Positions 35,966 through 43,801 of a DNA stretch of 64,000 nt are shown piece by piece. The first letter of the stretch is position 1; each line of letters starts with the position of its first letter. Source of the DNA: Deltaproteobacteria bacterium (GTDB taxonomy: Bacteria; Desulfobacterota; Desulfarculia; Desulfarculales; Desulfarculaceae); contig JAHLLK010000022.1 in the NCBI GenBank assembly GCA_020444165.1, positions 12,257-76,256 of the forward strand, written 5' to 3'. The translations under genes were made by a program, and so were the position numbers. Below the pieces are notes generated by a model that was not told where the DNA came from, did no database searches, and was given only the letters and a program-made list of their open reading frames with translations.

Positions 35966-38098
35966 ATGCGGCTAAGATTCTTGGCGCTACTTTTGGCGGG
36001 GAGCCTCGTGGCCCTTGCCGCGGCGGCCTCTCCGGCCGCCGCCAGCCACCAGGGCAGGTTCACCGAGTACAAGGGCTCGGCCACCTGCCTGAAGTGCCAT
36101 GCCAAAGAGGTGAACGAGGTATTCGGCTCGGTGCACTACCAGTGGCAGGGCGACGCCCGCTATGCCCAGGGGTTCTCGGTGAGCACGGCCGGCAAGCTGG
36201 GCGGCATCAACGACTTCTGCATCTACCCGGACATCAACTTCATCGGGCTGCAGCCCCATCCCGCGGGAGGGACGGTGAACGGCGGTTGCGCCCAGTGCCA
36301 CGTGGGCCTGGGGGCCAAGCCTTCGCCCACGGCCACGGATGAGCAGCTGGCCAACATCGACTGCCTGGTCTGCCACTCGGACTTGTACAAGCGCAAGGTG
36401 GCGGACGTGAACGGCGTGTTCCGCTTCGTGCCCGACGAGGCCGCCATGGGCGCCACCGCGCTCTCCGTGGCGGAGAACCTGACCCGGCCCACCTCGGCCA
36501 CCTGTATGAAGTGCCACGCCAAGGGCGGCGGCGGCGACAACTTCAAGCGCGGGGACATGGCCCTGGCCCAGCTCAACGCCACCCGGGACCTGGACGTGCA
36601 TTTGGCTTCCAAGGCCGCGGGCGGGGCGGGGCTCTCCTGCCTGTCCTGTCACAAGGTGCAGGAGCACCGCTTCCCGGGCCGCGGTTCCGACCTCCGGCCC
36701 ATCGACACAACCACCAAGCTGGACTGCGCGGATTGCCACACCAACACCCCGCACCACGACTCCACGCGCGACAAGCACGTGAGCCGGGTGCATTGCACGG
36801 TGTGCCACATCCCCACCTTTGCCAAGGGCACCCCCACCGACCTGCACCGGGACTACAGCGCCCCGCCCGACACGGCGGCTTCGGGCCTGTACGAGCCCCA
36901 CATGCAGATGGTGGCCGACATCAAGCCGGTGTACCGCTTCTTCGACCGCAGTTCCACCTTCTATGAGCTGGGTCAGGAAGCAGTGCCGGGCGCTGAGGGC
37001 CGGGTGGTCATGTCCGCGCCCGTGGGCTCGGTTTCCGAAACCGGTGCGCGCATCTTCGCCTTCAAACTGCACCAGGCCGAGCAGCCCCAGGACCCGGCCA
37101 CTGGTCGGCTGATTCCCCTGAAGATGTCGGTGTTCTTTGGCACCGGCAACGTGCTGGAAGCGGCCAAGCAGGGCGCCGCGGCCGTGGGTTGGAGCTTCCA
37201 GAGCCTGACCTACGCCGCCACGCTCCGCTACCAGGCCCTGTTCCATCAGGTGGCCCCGGCCTCCCAGGCTCTGGACTGCAATTCCTGCCACGGCGGCACC
37301 CGCCTGGATTTCGCGGCCCTGGGCTATACCCCGCGAACCACCCGCAACAACAAGCCCCTGTGCTCGTCCTGCCACGGCCAGAAGGAGTCCAAGCCCTTCC
37401 TGTCCCTGCATGACAAGCACGTGAAGGACAAGCGGCTGGACTGCAACAACTGCCATTACTTCGCCAAGGCCGGGGCGGTGACCTATCCGGACCCCGGACC
37501 TTCCACCGCGCCTGATCCCAACCCGCCGGCGCCGGATCCCACCCCGGATCCCACGCCGCCGCCGACGCCAGATCCGACGCCCACGCCGGATCCCACCCCG
37601 CCGCCGACGCCCGATCCGACGCCCACGCCGGTCCCCACGCCGGAGCACGGGCGCCACAAGGACCACATGCACCGGGCCTACAACCGGTACCTGGGCTACC
37701 ATTTCTTCACCACCAGCACCAGCGAGTATGACCGGGCGGTGCGGGCGGGCTACCAGGCCGAAGGCGGCGCCAACGGGGTGTTCGACGTGTACCGCGACCA
37801 GGAAGCCGGCACTCTGCCCATCTATCGCTTGTACAACCCCTACAGCGGGTTCCACTACTACACCACCAGCGCCCGGGAGCGGGCCGCCCTGGGCGGCCTG
37901 GGCTGGCGGGCCGAACGCAAGGAGGGCTACATCTACCCGCAGCCCACCGCCGGCGCCCAGGAGGTCTACCGGCTCTACAACACCCAGACCGGCGCCCACC
38001 TCTACACCTTGAAGAAGAACGAGCGGGACTGGATTCTGGAGCATCTGCCCCAGTGGAAGGCCCACCGCAGCCTGGGCTGGGTGCCCGCCTCCAGCTAG
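35966..38098 (+). CDS. Secreted decaheme c-type cytochrome with Pro-rich linker and DUF5648-type repeats (paralog 2)
   Basis: The protein has 710 residues; ATG 35966 follows GGGGAGGGGAGAG. A signal peptide ends AAA-SHQ. It has the same ten CxxCH sites as its neighbour and the same core motifs, so the pair arose by tandem duplication. It differs by a linker of about 55 residues (508-563) made of PDPTP and PTPDP repeats between the last heme and the repeat module. The module (about 567-710) again has three YN-G-H-T units. The longer linker would place the module further from the heme domain. Its role is likely extracellular or periplasmic electron transfer. Confidence 0.93.
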   Translation: MRLRFLALLLAGSLVALAAAASPAAASHQGRFTEYKGSATCLKCHAKEVNEVFGSVHYQWQGDARYAQGFSVSTAGKLGGINDFCIYPDINFIGLQPHPAGGTVNGGCAQCHVGLGAKPSPTATDEQLANIDCLVCHSDLYKRKVADVNGVFRFVPDEAAMGATALSVAENLTRPTSATCMKCHAKGGGGDNFKRGDMALAQLNATRDLDVHLASKAAGGAGLSCLSCHKVQEHRFPGRGSDLRPIDTTTKLDCADCHTNTPHHDSTRDKHVSRVHCTVCHIPTFAKGTPTDLHRDYSAPPDTAASGLYEPHMQMVADIKPVYRFFDRSSTFYELGQEAVPGAEGRVVMSAPVGSVSETGARIFAFKLHQAEQPQDPATGRLIPLKMSVFFGTGNVLEAAKQGAAAVGWSFQSLTYAATLRYQALFHQVAPASQALDCNSCHGGTRLDFAALGYTPRTTRNNKPLCSSCHGQKESKPFLSLHDKHVKDKRLDCNNCHYFAKAGAVTYPDPGPSTAPDPNPPAPDPTPDPTPPPTPDPTPTPDPTPPPTPDPTPTPVPTPEHGRHKDHMHRAYNRYLGYHFFTTSTSEYDRAVRAGYQAEGGANGVFDVYRDQEAGTLPIYRLYNPYSGFHYYTTSARERAALGGLGWRAERKEGYIYPQPTAGAQEVYRLYNTQTGAHLYTLKKNERDWILEHLPQWKAHRSLGWVPASS
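37520..37645 (+). repeat. Tandem repeats coding for the Pro-Asp-Thr linker
   Basis: Short direct repeats such as GATCCCACCCCG, CCGCCGACGCC and GATCCGACGCCCACGCCG recur several times within the coding sequence. They give alternating PDPTPPPT and PDPTPTP units. Such repeats expand and shrink by slippage, and the first paralog lacks them. Confidence 0.8.
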
Positions 38099-38128
38099 AT
38101 CCACTTCCGAGCAGCCACACCCAAAAAT

Positions 38129-38162
38129 GGCGGCGGGGGTTTCCCCCGCCGCCGAACTTTTG
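38129..38162 (+). terminator. Intrinsic terminator of the second cytochrome gene
   Basis: An 11-base perfect stem (GGCGGCGGGGG/CCCCCGCCGCC) with loop TTT is followed by GAACTTTTG. It lies 30 bases after the stop codon. Confidence 0.85.
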
Positions 38163-38190
38163 CCCTCACTCCTTGCGCCCTCGCCTTTGC

Positions 38191-38196
38191 TATACT
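38191..38196 (+). promoter_or_regulatory. TATACT -10 box immediately before the OYE gene
   Basis: TATACT ends six bases before the ATG at 38203, and no Shine-Dalgarno sequence lies between. Transcription from this box would start at or next to the ATG, giving a leaderless mRNA. A matching -35 box is not clear. Confidence 0.4.
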
Positions 38197-38202
38197 TCTG
38201 CC

Positions 38203-39483
38203 ATGAGCGAAATCTTCGAAAGCGTGCGTCTGGGCAGCCTGACCCTGCCCCACCGGGTGGGGCGGGCCGCCACTTGGCTGGGCCTCGCCTCGCCCGAGGG
38301 GCTGGTCACCCCGGAGATGACTGAAGTGCTGGTGGCCCTGGCCCAGGGCGGGGCGGGGCTCATCATCACCGGCCACGCCTATGTGCACCCCGCGGGCCGG
38401 CATTCCCCGGCCCAACTGGGGGTGGACGACGACGACAAAATTCCGGGCCTGACCGGCCTGGCCCGGGCGGTGCGCGCGGCCGGGGGCTTCCCGGCCCTGC
38501 AGCTCGGCTTCGGAGGCCACTACCTCTCGGCCGCCCGGGTGGCGGCCCTGACCCCGGACGATCTGGCCGGGTTGGCCCGGGCCTTTGGCCGGGCCGCGGC
38601 CCGGGCCCAGGCCGCCGGGTTCGTGGCGGTGGAGATCCTGGCCGCCCACGGCTTTCTCTTGAGCCAACTCCTGTGCCCCCGCTACAACCCCCGTGGGGAC
38701 GCCTATGGCGGTGATTTGGCCTCCCGGGCCCGGGCCCTGCGGGAGGTCCTGGCCCAGGTGCGGGGGGCGGTGGGCCCGGAGTTCCCAATCCTGGTGAAGC
38801 TCAACGTGGCGGATTTCGTGCCGGAGGGCCTGGTCCTGGAGGAGTCCCTCCAGGTGGGGGAGTGGCTGGCCGCGGAAGGGGCCGACGCCCTGGAGCTTTC
38901 CGGGGGGCTCTTGAACGCGGTGGGCCGCTGGAACCGGCCGCCGGCCACCCCGGCCGAAGAGGCCTGGTTCCAGAAGGAAGCCCGGGCCTTCCGGGCGCGG
39001 CTCGCCCTGCCCCTGATTTTGGGCGGCGGCATCCGCTCCTGGGAGGTGGCCTCAGCCCTGGTGGGGGCGGACGGCCTGGACCTGGTGGCCCTGTGCCGCC
39101 CCTTCATCCGCGAGCCGGGGCTGGTGGCCCGCTGGCGGGCGGGGGACCACGCGGCCGCCGCCTGCCAGGGCTGCGCCAATTGCTTCGAGGAGATCAAGGC
39201 GGGCCGGGGGCCGGTGTGCGTGCCCCCCCGCCGGGAGCCGCCGGCCTTCTTCCCCCAGGACTCCCGCACCGTGCCGGCCGGGCCTGCCCTGCCGCCGGGC
39301 ACCGCCTACCGGGTGACCCTGGGCTTGGAGGAGTGGGAAGGCGCCTTCCTGCCCATGCTCCGGGTGGAGATGCTGGTGCCGGGGGAGGACCAGCCCCGCT
39401 TGCCCAGCTTCCCCCCGGGGGACGATGCCCCCCGGCGCCTCAAGGCCGCCGCGGCCCAGTTGTGGGAGCAATACGCCGGTTGA
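38203..39483 (+). CDS. Old Yellow Enzyme family NADH:flavin oxidoreductase
   Basis: The protein has 426 residues with an FMN-binding TIM barrel. It begins FESVRLGSLTLPHRVGRAAT, typical of OYE. VEILAAHGFLLSQLLCPRYN contains the substrate-binding His (HGFLLSQ for the usual HGYLLHQF) and RYNPRGDAYGG matches RTDEYGG-type loops. LILGGGIRS and DLVALCRPFIREP bind the FMN phosphate. Near residue 325, CQGCANCF...PVC resembles the iron-sulfur cysteine group of dienoyl-CoA-reductase-like members, but the rest of those large enzymes is absent. The final 80 residues are an extension. The substrate is unknown. Confidence 0.9.
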   Translation: MSEIFESVRLGSLTLPHRVGRAATWLGLASPEGLVTPEMTEVLVALAQGGAGLIITGHAYVHPAGRHSPAQLGVDDDDKIPGLTGLARAVRAAGGFPALQLGFGGHYLSAARVAALTPDDLAGLARAFGRAAARAQAAGFVAVEILAAHGFLLSQLLCPRYNPRGDAYGGDLASRARALREVLAQVRGAVGPEFPILVKLNVADFVPEGLVLEESLQVGEWLAAEGADALELSGGLLNAVGRWNRPPATPAEEAWFQKEARAFRARLALPLILGGGIRSWEVASALVGADGLDLVALCRPFIREPGLVARWRAGDHAAAACQGCANCFEEIKAGRGPVCVPPRREPPAFFPQDSRTVPAGPALPPGTAYRVTLGLEEWEGAFLPMLRVEMLVPGEDQPRLPSFPPGDDAPRRLKAAAAQLWEQYAG

Positions 39484-39499
39484 GACCCCGGGATCCCCT

Positions 39500-41287
39500 T
39501 CAGGGATCCCGCCCCCCCAGGCCCCCTCCCACGCCCCGCAGCATCTCCTGCCGCGCCTTCTGGCGGGAATAGGCCGGAGTTTTCTCGAAAATCTGCACCC
39601 GGGGATGCTCGTACACCGTGAAGGACTCCTCCGCGCCCAGATCGGGAAACACCCAGCTCCCCAGATGGGGAAAGCTCGCGAACTCCGCGGCCAGGCGGAA
39701 GCCCAGGCGGCCCGCCTCCAGGGCCCGGTAATAGTTCAGGGTGAAGGGGTAGCGCCCCGGCAGGCGGGGCAGGGAGCCCCGCAAACGGTCGCTGGCCAGG
39801 ACCAGGTAGTCGGCCCGGTCCAGGATATCCAGCACCCGGGCGAGCTTGCCCGGATCGTCCGGCTCGGCCCAGGGCAGGCCCACGATATGGTACTGCCGGG
39901 AGGCCTGCTGCTCCGGCAGAGACAGGGGCAGGGCGTCGTCCCAAATCTCGTGGGCCAGCGTGGCCCCGGGCGGGATGTGGCGGTAGATCCACGCCGTGGC
40001 CGCCAGGCGGGGCTCGGGCCGGTCGTAGATGGCGCTGAAGGCCAGGGCCCAGCCCAGGGAGGCCAGGGCCACGCCTGCGGTGAGGGCCCGGGCGGCCCAG
40101 CGCGCCACGGGCCGCTCCCCCACGGCCCGCCCCAGGGCCAGGAGCCCCCAGGCGGCCAGGAGGCACAAGGTGGGGTAGGCCGGCAGGAAGTAGCGCATGT
40201 ACATGGTGTGGCTGGCCCCCAGCCAGCCCAGCACCAGGCCGGACCACACCACGGGCAAGAGATGCCGGGCCCGGCCGCGGGCCAGCCAGCGCCAGGCCGC
40301 CGCGGCCCAGGCCAGCCAGGCCGTGAACCCCAGGGCCGGACCCAGGCCCCAGCGCACCATCTGCCACCAGGGGTGGAGCACCGGAGCCAGGCCGTACCAC
40401 TGGATGGACGGGGGAAAGCCCGGGGTGCCCAGCACGATGGTCAGGTAGGTGATGCGCAGGTCTTTGAGCCACCGGGCCTCGGGGAAGAGCAGACCCCAGC
40501 CCAAGGGGCGGAAGATGTCCGGCGCGGCCAGGCGGAGCACCACCAGGGCCGTGCCGCCCAAGAGAGCCAGGTCCCCCACCCCGGACCACAGGGTGCGGCG
40601 CACCTCGGCCCCGGAGCGGCTTTCCCGCCAGCTCCGCCAGGCCCGGTCCAAGACCAGGGCCAGACCGGCCGCTCCCAGGAGAAAGGACGATTGCTTGCAG
40701 GCCAGGGCCAGGCCCCAGGCCACCCCGGCCAGGAGCCAGCCGCTGCGCCCCAGGCGGCCGGTCTGCACCAGGGCCAGGCCGGAGAGCGCCGCCAGGCAGA
40801 ACAGGGAGGCCAGGGGATCCACCACGAAGAAATGGGCCTGTTGCAGGGGCAAGACCGCCCCGGCGTAGAAGAACCCGGCCAACAGCCCCACCCCCCGGCC
40901 GTAGAGGAGCAAGCCCAGGAGCACCACCAACCCCGTGGCGGCCACGTCGGCCGCGGCGGAGACCGCCCGGGCCACCGGAGCCATGGACCACAACGGCGGG
41001 TCGCCGGCCGCGGCCAGGGCCGCCTTCAAAAGCACCAGGGGCAGGGTGCCGTAGGCAAAGTAGCGCTCGCCCTGGTTGCGGGGGTTCAGGGGCGAGCGGG
41101 AGCTGTCCAAATACTCCGCCCAGCCGGCCGGCCAGGTGAGCTTGCTGGTGACCATGAACAAAAAGCGCTCGTCCGGGTGCAGCAGGGTGCCCTGGTCCCA
41201 GTCTTGGCCGTGGAAACGCAAGGTCGCGGACAGGGCCAGCACCAGGACCAGCCCGGCCAGGAAGGCGGCGCGGCTGGGGAGCTTCAC
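39500..41287 (-). CDS. GT39/PMT-like polytopic membrane glycosyltransferase
   Basis: The protein has 595 residues; GTG 41287 overlaps the TGA of the upstream gene (GTGA). The N-terminal RFHGQDWDQGTLLHPDERFLF has the Asp/Glu pair expected in the first external loop of GT-C enzymes (dolichyl-phosphate mannose type). About ten hydrophobic helices follow, with HTMYMRYFLPAYPTLCLLAA late in the membrane part. The C-terminal 140 residues are soluble (YRHIPPGATLAHEIWDDALP). It likely transfers a sugar from a lipid-linked donor at the outer face of the inner membrane. It is the last gene of the four-gene operon. Confidence 0.82.
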   Translation of the reverse strand: MKLPSRAAFLAGLVLVLALSATLRFHGQDWDQGTLLHPDERFLFMVTSKLTWPAGWAEYLDSSRSPLNPRNQGERYFAYGTLPLVLLKAALAAAGDPPLWSMAPVARAVSAAADVAATGLVVLLGLLLYGRGVGLLAGFFYAGAVLPLQQAHFFVVDPLASLFCLAALSGLALVQTGRLGRSGWLLAGVAWGLALACKQSSFLLGAAGLALVLDRAWRSWRESRSGAEVRRTLWSGVGDLALLGGTALVVLRLAAPDIFRPLGWGLLFPEARWLKDLRITYLTIVLGTPGFPPSIQWYGLAPVLHPWWQMVRWGLGPALGFTAWLAWAAAAWRWLARGRARHLLPVVWSGLVLGWLGASHTMYMRYFLPAYPTLCLLAAWGLLALGRAVGERPVARWAARALTAGVALASLGWALAFSAIYDRPEPRLAATAWIYRHIPPGATLAHEIWDDALPLSLPEQQASRQYHIVGLPWAEPDDPGKLARVLDILDRADYLVLASDRLRGSLPRLPGRYPFTLNYYRALEAGRLGFRLAAEFASFPHLGSWVFPDLGAEESFTVYEHPRVQIFEKTPAYSRQKARQEMLRGVGGGLGGRDP

Positions 41288-43779
41288 GGACGCGCCTCCG
41301 GGGCGGGGGGCAGGGGCCGCATCCGGTAGATGGTCACCCCGGGGTTCTGATACACCGCGTCCCAATAGCGGCCTCTTTCCGCCGCGAACTTGGCCAGGCC
41401 CGCGGCCGGGTACACCGCCCGCTCCACCGGGCCCACGATGACATAGGCCACCCGGTATTTCCGGAGGATCGGCAAGTACACCCGGGGGTCCGTGCTGTGG
41501 TACAAGGCGGCCACGTCGGCTTCCCGGCCGGGGATGGGGTTGGGGCGCACGGCGGCCCGCTGCTGGGTTTCGTGCCAGGGCCAGCCCAGGATGGTGGGCA
41601 AGCCGGTTTGGCTGCTGTAGCGCGCGGCCCAGTGGTACTGCGGGAGCTGGGCCTCGGCGATCACCGGCCGGCCGGCCACGCTCTCCTCCAGCCACTCCAT
41701 GGCCCGGAGATCCCATTTCAGGGGGAACTCCCGCTCGTTCTCCCGGTGCCAGGCCGAGGCCAAAAAGGCCCGGCCGTCCAGGGTGAGCCCGGCCGCCGAA
41801 GCCAGGCGGTCGGCCCAGCGGGCCGGCGCCGCGGTGAGGGGGTAGAGCAGGCTGGCTCCGGCCAGGATCAGGAAACCCACCCGGAAGGCCCGCCGCGCCG
41901 CGGGGCGGGGCAGGTCCCACAGCCACACGGCCAGGGCTCCGGCCAGCCCGGCCCAGACCAGCCACATCTCCAGATAGAACTTGAACACCGTGTTCATGCG
42001 GCCGATGTCGCCTTGCAGGGCCAGGTGCTCCACCCCGGCCAGTTGGGCCAGGGGCAACAGCCACAGCAGGAGAGCCAGACGCCAGGCGGCTGGCCGGGTG
42101 TCGGCCAGGAACCAGCCCAGGGCCGGCGCGCCCAGGCCCCAGGCCACGGCGGCGGGCCACTCCCCGGCCAGGCCCAGAGTCCCGGCGCCGGCCAGGGCCA
42201 AAAGCCACCACCCTACCGTGAGGCTCCGGCGGGGAGCCGGTCCCAGCCACCAGGGCCGGGCCAGGAGCCAGGCCAGGCCCACGAACAAAAACAACCCGTG
42301 AATCAGGAGCACGGAGTCCAGGGGGGTGCGGCTGCCGGTCCACAGGTTGAGGCCGGCGTAGGCCGAGCGGAAGAAATGGTGATAGGGCCAAAACAGGAGC
42401 CAGGCCAGCCCCGCGGTCAAACCCGCCCCGGCCAGGGCCCGGCCCCGGGCGGCCCAGCCCCCGGCCCAGGCCGCGGCCAAAAGCCCCGCGGCCACCAGGC
42501 AGAGCCCGGCCGGCAAATCCCAGGTGTTGGTCACCCCCAACGCCCCCAGGCAGAGGGCCGCCGCGCCCAGCCAGGCCCCGGCCGGCGGGGCGGCGCGGCC
42601 CGGGGCCGGCAGGCGGTGCACGGCCAGGGCCAGCAGGCCCAGGAACAGGGGAAAGGCCAGGAGATGGGCGTGCAGGTCGCCATAGAGGAAGCTGAACAGG
42701 GGGAACTCGGTGATGGGTTGGGCCTCGCCCCGGGGGGCCGGGATGGCCCGGCTGGCGTCCCAGTACCACTGCCAGCCCCCCAGGCGGGCCCCGGCCAGCC
42801 AGCGGGCCGCCACCCGCCCCTGGGCCAGGTTGCCGATGAGGAGGGTCAGCCCGGCGGCCAGGCCGCCGGCGGCCCAGCTCCGCTCCGGGGAGTCGCGGCC
42901 GCTCAGGCGGCGATACAGGGCCTCGCCCACGGCCACCGCCCCCACCCCGGTGAAGGCGAACCAGGCGGCCAGGGCCAGGTTGTAGGCCACGGGCACCGGC
43001 GCGCCGGTGAAGAGCACCAGGGAGCCGGCCAGCACCTGGCCGAAATAGTAGTAGTTCAGGTAGCCGCCGGCGAACCAGGGGTCGGGCGGGGGGAAGTGCA
43101 CCGCCCGGACCACCGCGTTCAACAGGGCCAGGTCCATGGGCTTTTCCCCCCCGAACCAGGGGTGCCACAGGTCGGGATTGCCCAGGCGCAGCGCCAGGCC
43201 CAGAGCGAACAATAGCCAAAAGGCTCCCTCTCCCACCAAAAGCTCCCGCCAGCCCCGGGTGAGGGCTTGGCCCAGGGCGGCGCGCTGGCGCCAGGCCGCG
43301 GCCGCGGCGGCCAGGATCACCGCCCCCAAAGCGGCCAACAGCGAGGTGCGCCCAAAGCTCCCCAGGCCCAGGGAGGCCGGCAGCCAGGCCAGATAGGCGG
43401 TCAAGAGGAGGCCGCTGAACTTGGCCAGGAGCCAGCCGCCCCGGCGGGGCGCGGCGGTGACCAGGCTGGTCAGGGGCCAGGCGGCCAGGCCCAGCACCTC
43501 CAGCCACAGGCACCAGGCGGCCACGGGATAGCGGAAGCCCCAGGCGGCCGGGTCGAAACGGCCGTCGGCGGGGTCCAGGACCCGGGACCAGGTGCCGTGG
43601 GTTTCCGCGAAATGCCGGGCCGCGGGCGAGAACATCAGGTCCGGCCCGCCCACCGGCGCGAAGTAACCCGCCAGCCAGGCCCAGACCAGGACCCCGGCCA
43701 GGCTCGCCGCCCCGGCCAGGCCCAGGAGCCCGGCCGGGCGGGTCAGCCCTTGCCGCCAGCGGAGCCAGGCCAGACGCAT
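41284..43779 (-). CDS. DUF2298 giant membrane protein, second copy
   Basis: The protein has about 831 residues. The ATG at 43779 is chosen; TTG 43800 and GTG 43785 are also possible, and none has a good Shine-Dalgarno. DUF2298 marks are clear: GGEKPMDLALLNAVVRAVHF, PPPDPWFAGGYLNYYYFGQ, EFPLFSFLYGDLHAHLLAFP and RMNTVFKFYLEMW. About 14 hydrophobic helices precede a soluble tail with YVIVGPVERAVYP. The family is thought to be a GT-C-type glycosyltransferase or partner of Agl23-like proteins. The protein is longer at the N-terminus than its sister at 45898-48228. Confidence 0.9.
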   Translation of the reverse strand: MRLAWLRWRQGLTRPAGLLGLAGAASLAGVLVWAWLAGYFAPVGGPDLMFSPAARHFAETHGTWSRVLDPADGRFDPAAWGFRYPVAAWCLWLEVLGLAAWPLTSLVTAAPRRGGWLLAKFSGLLLTAYLAWLPASLGLGSFGRTSLLAALGAVILAAAAAAWRQRAALGQALTRGWRELLVGEGAFWLLFALGLALRLGNPDLWHPWFGGEKPMDLALLNAVVRAVHFPPPDPWFAGGYLNYYYFGQVLAGSLVLFTGAPVPVAYNLALAAWFAFTGVGAVAVGEALYRRLSGRDSPERSWAAGGLAAGLTLLIGNLAQGRVAARWLAGARLGGWQWYWDASRAIPAPRGEAQPITEFPLFSFLYGDLHAHLLAFPLFLGLLALAVHRLPAPGRAAPPAGAWLGAAALCLGALGVTNTWDLPAGLCLVAAGLLAAAWAGGWAARGRALAGAGLTAGLAWLLFWPYHHFFRSAYAGLNLWTGSRTPLDSVLLIHGLFLFVGLAWLLARPWWLGPAPRRSLTVGWWLLALAGAGTLGLAGEWPAAVAWGLGAPALGWFLADTRPAAWRLALLLWLLPLAQLAGVEHLALQGDIGRMNTVFKFYLEMWLVWAGLAGALAVWLWDLPRPAARRAFRVGFLILAGASLLYPLTAAPARWADRLASAAGLTLDGRAFLASAWHRENEREFPLKWDLRAMEWLEESVAGRPVIAEAQLPQYHWAARYSSQTGLPTILGWPWHETQQRAAVRPNPIPGREADVAALYHSTDPRVYLPILRKYRVAYVIVGPVERAVYPAAGLAKFAAERGRYWDAVYQNPGVTIYRMRPLPPAPEARP

Positions 43780-43801
43780 CTCCACGGTGGACAACCGCAA
43801 G

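Noticed and set aside
37520..37645. CRISPR array
   Set aside because: The repeats are 12-18 bases, in frame, without unique spacers, and encode a proline linker. No cas gene is present anywhere in the window.
35987..38104. A 705-codon antisense frame over the second cytochrome gene
   Set aside because: It is a shadow of the plus-strand gene, which has ten heme motifs and a signal peptide.
39500..43513. A 1337-codon frame suggesting a giant single protein
   Set aside because: Its right part is an out-of-frame shadow of the DUF2298 gene. The true GT39-like protein starts at GTG 41287 within it, with a GTGA overlap.
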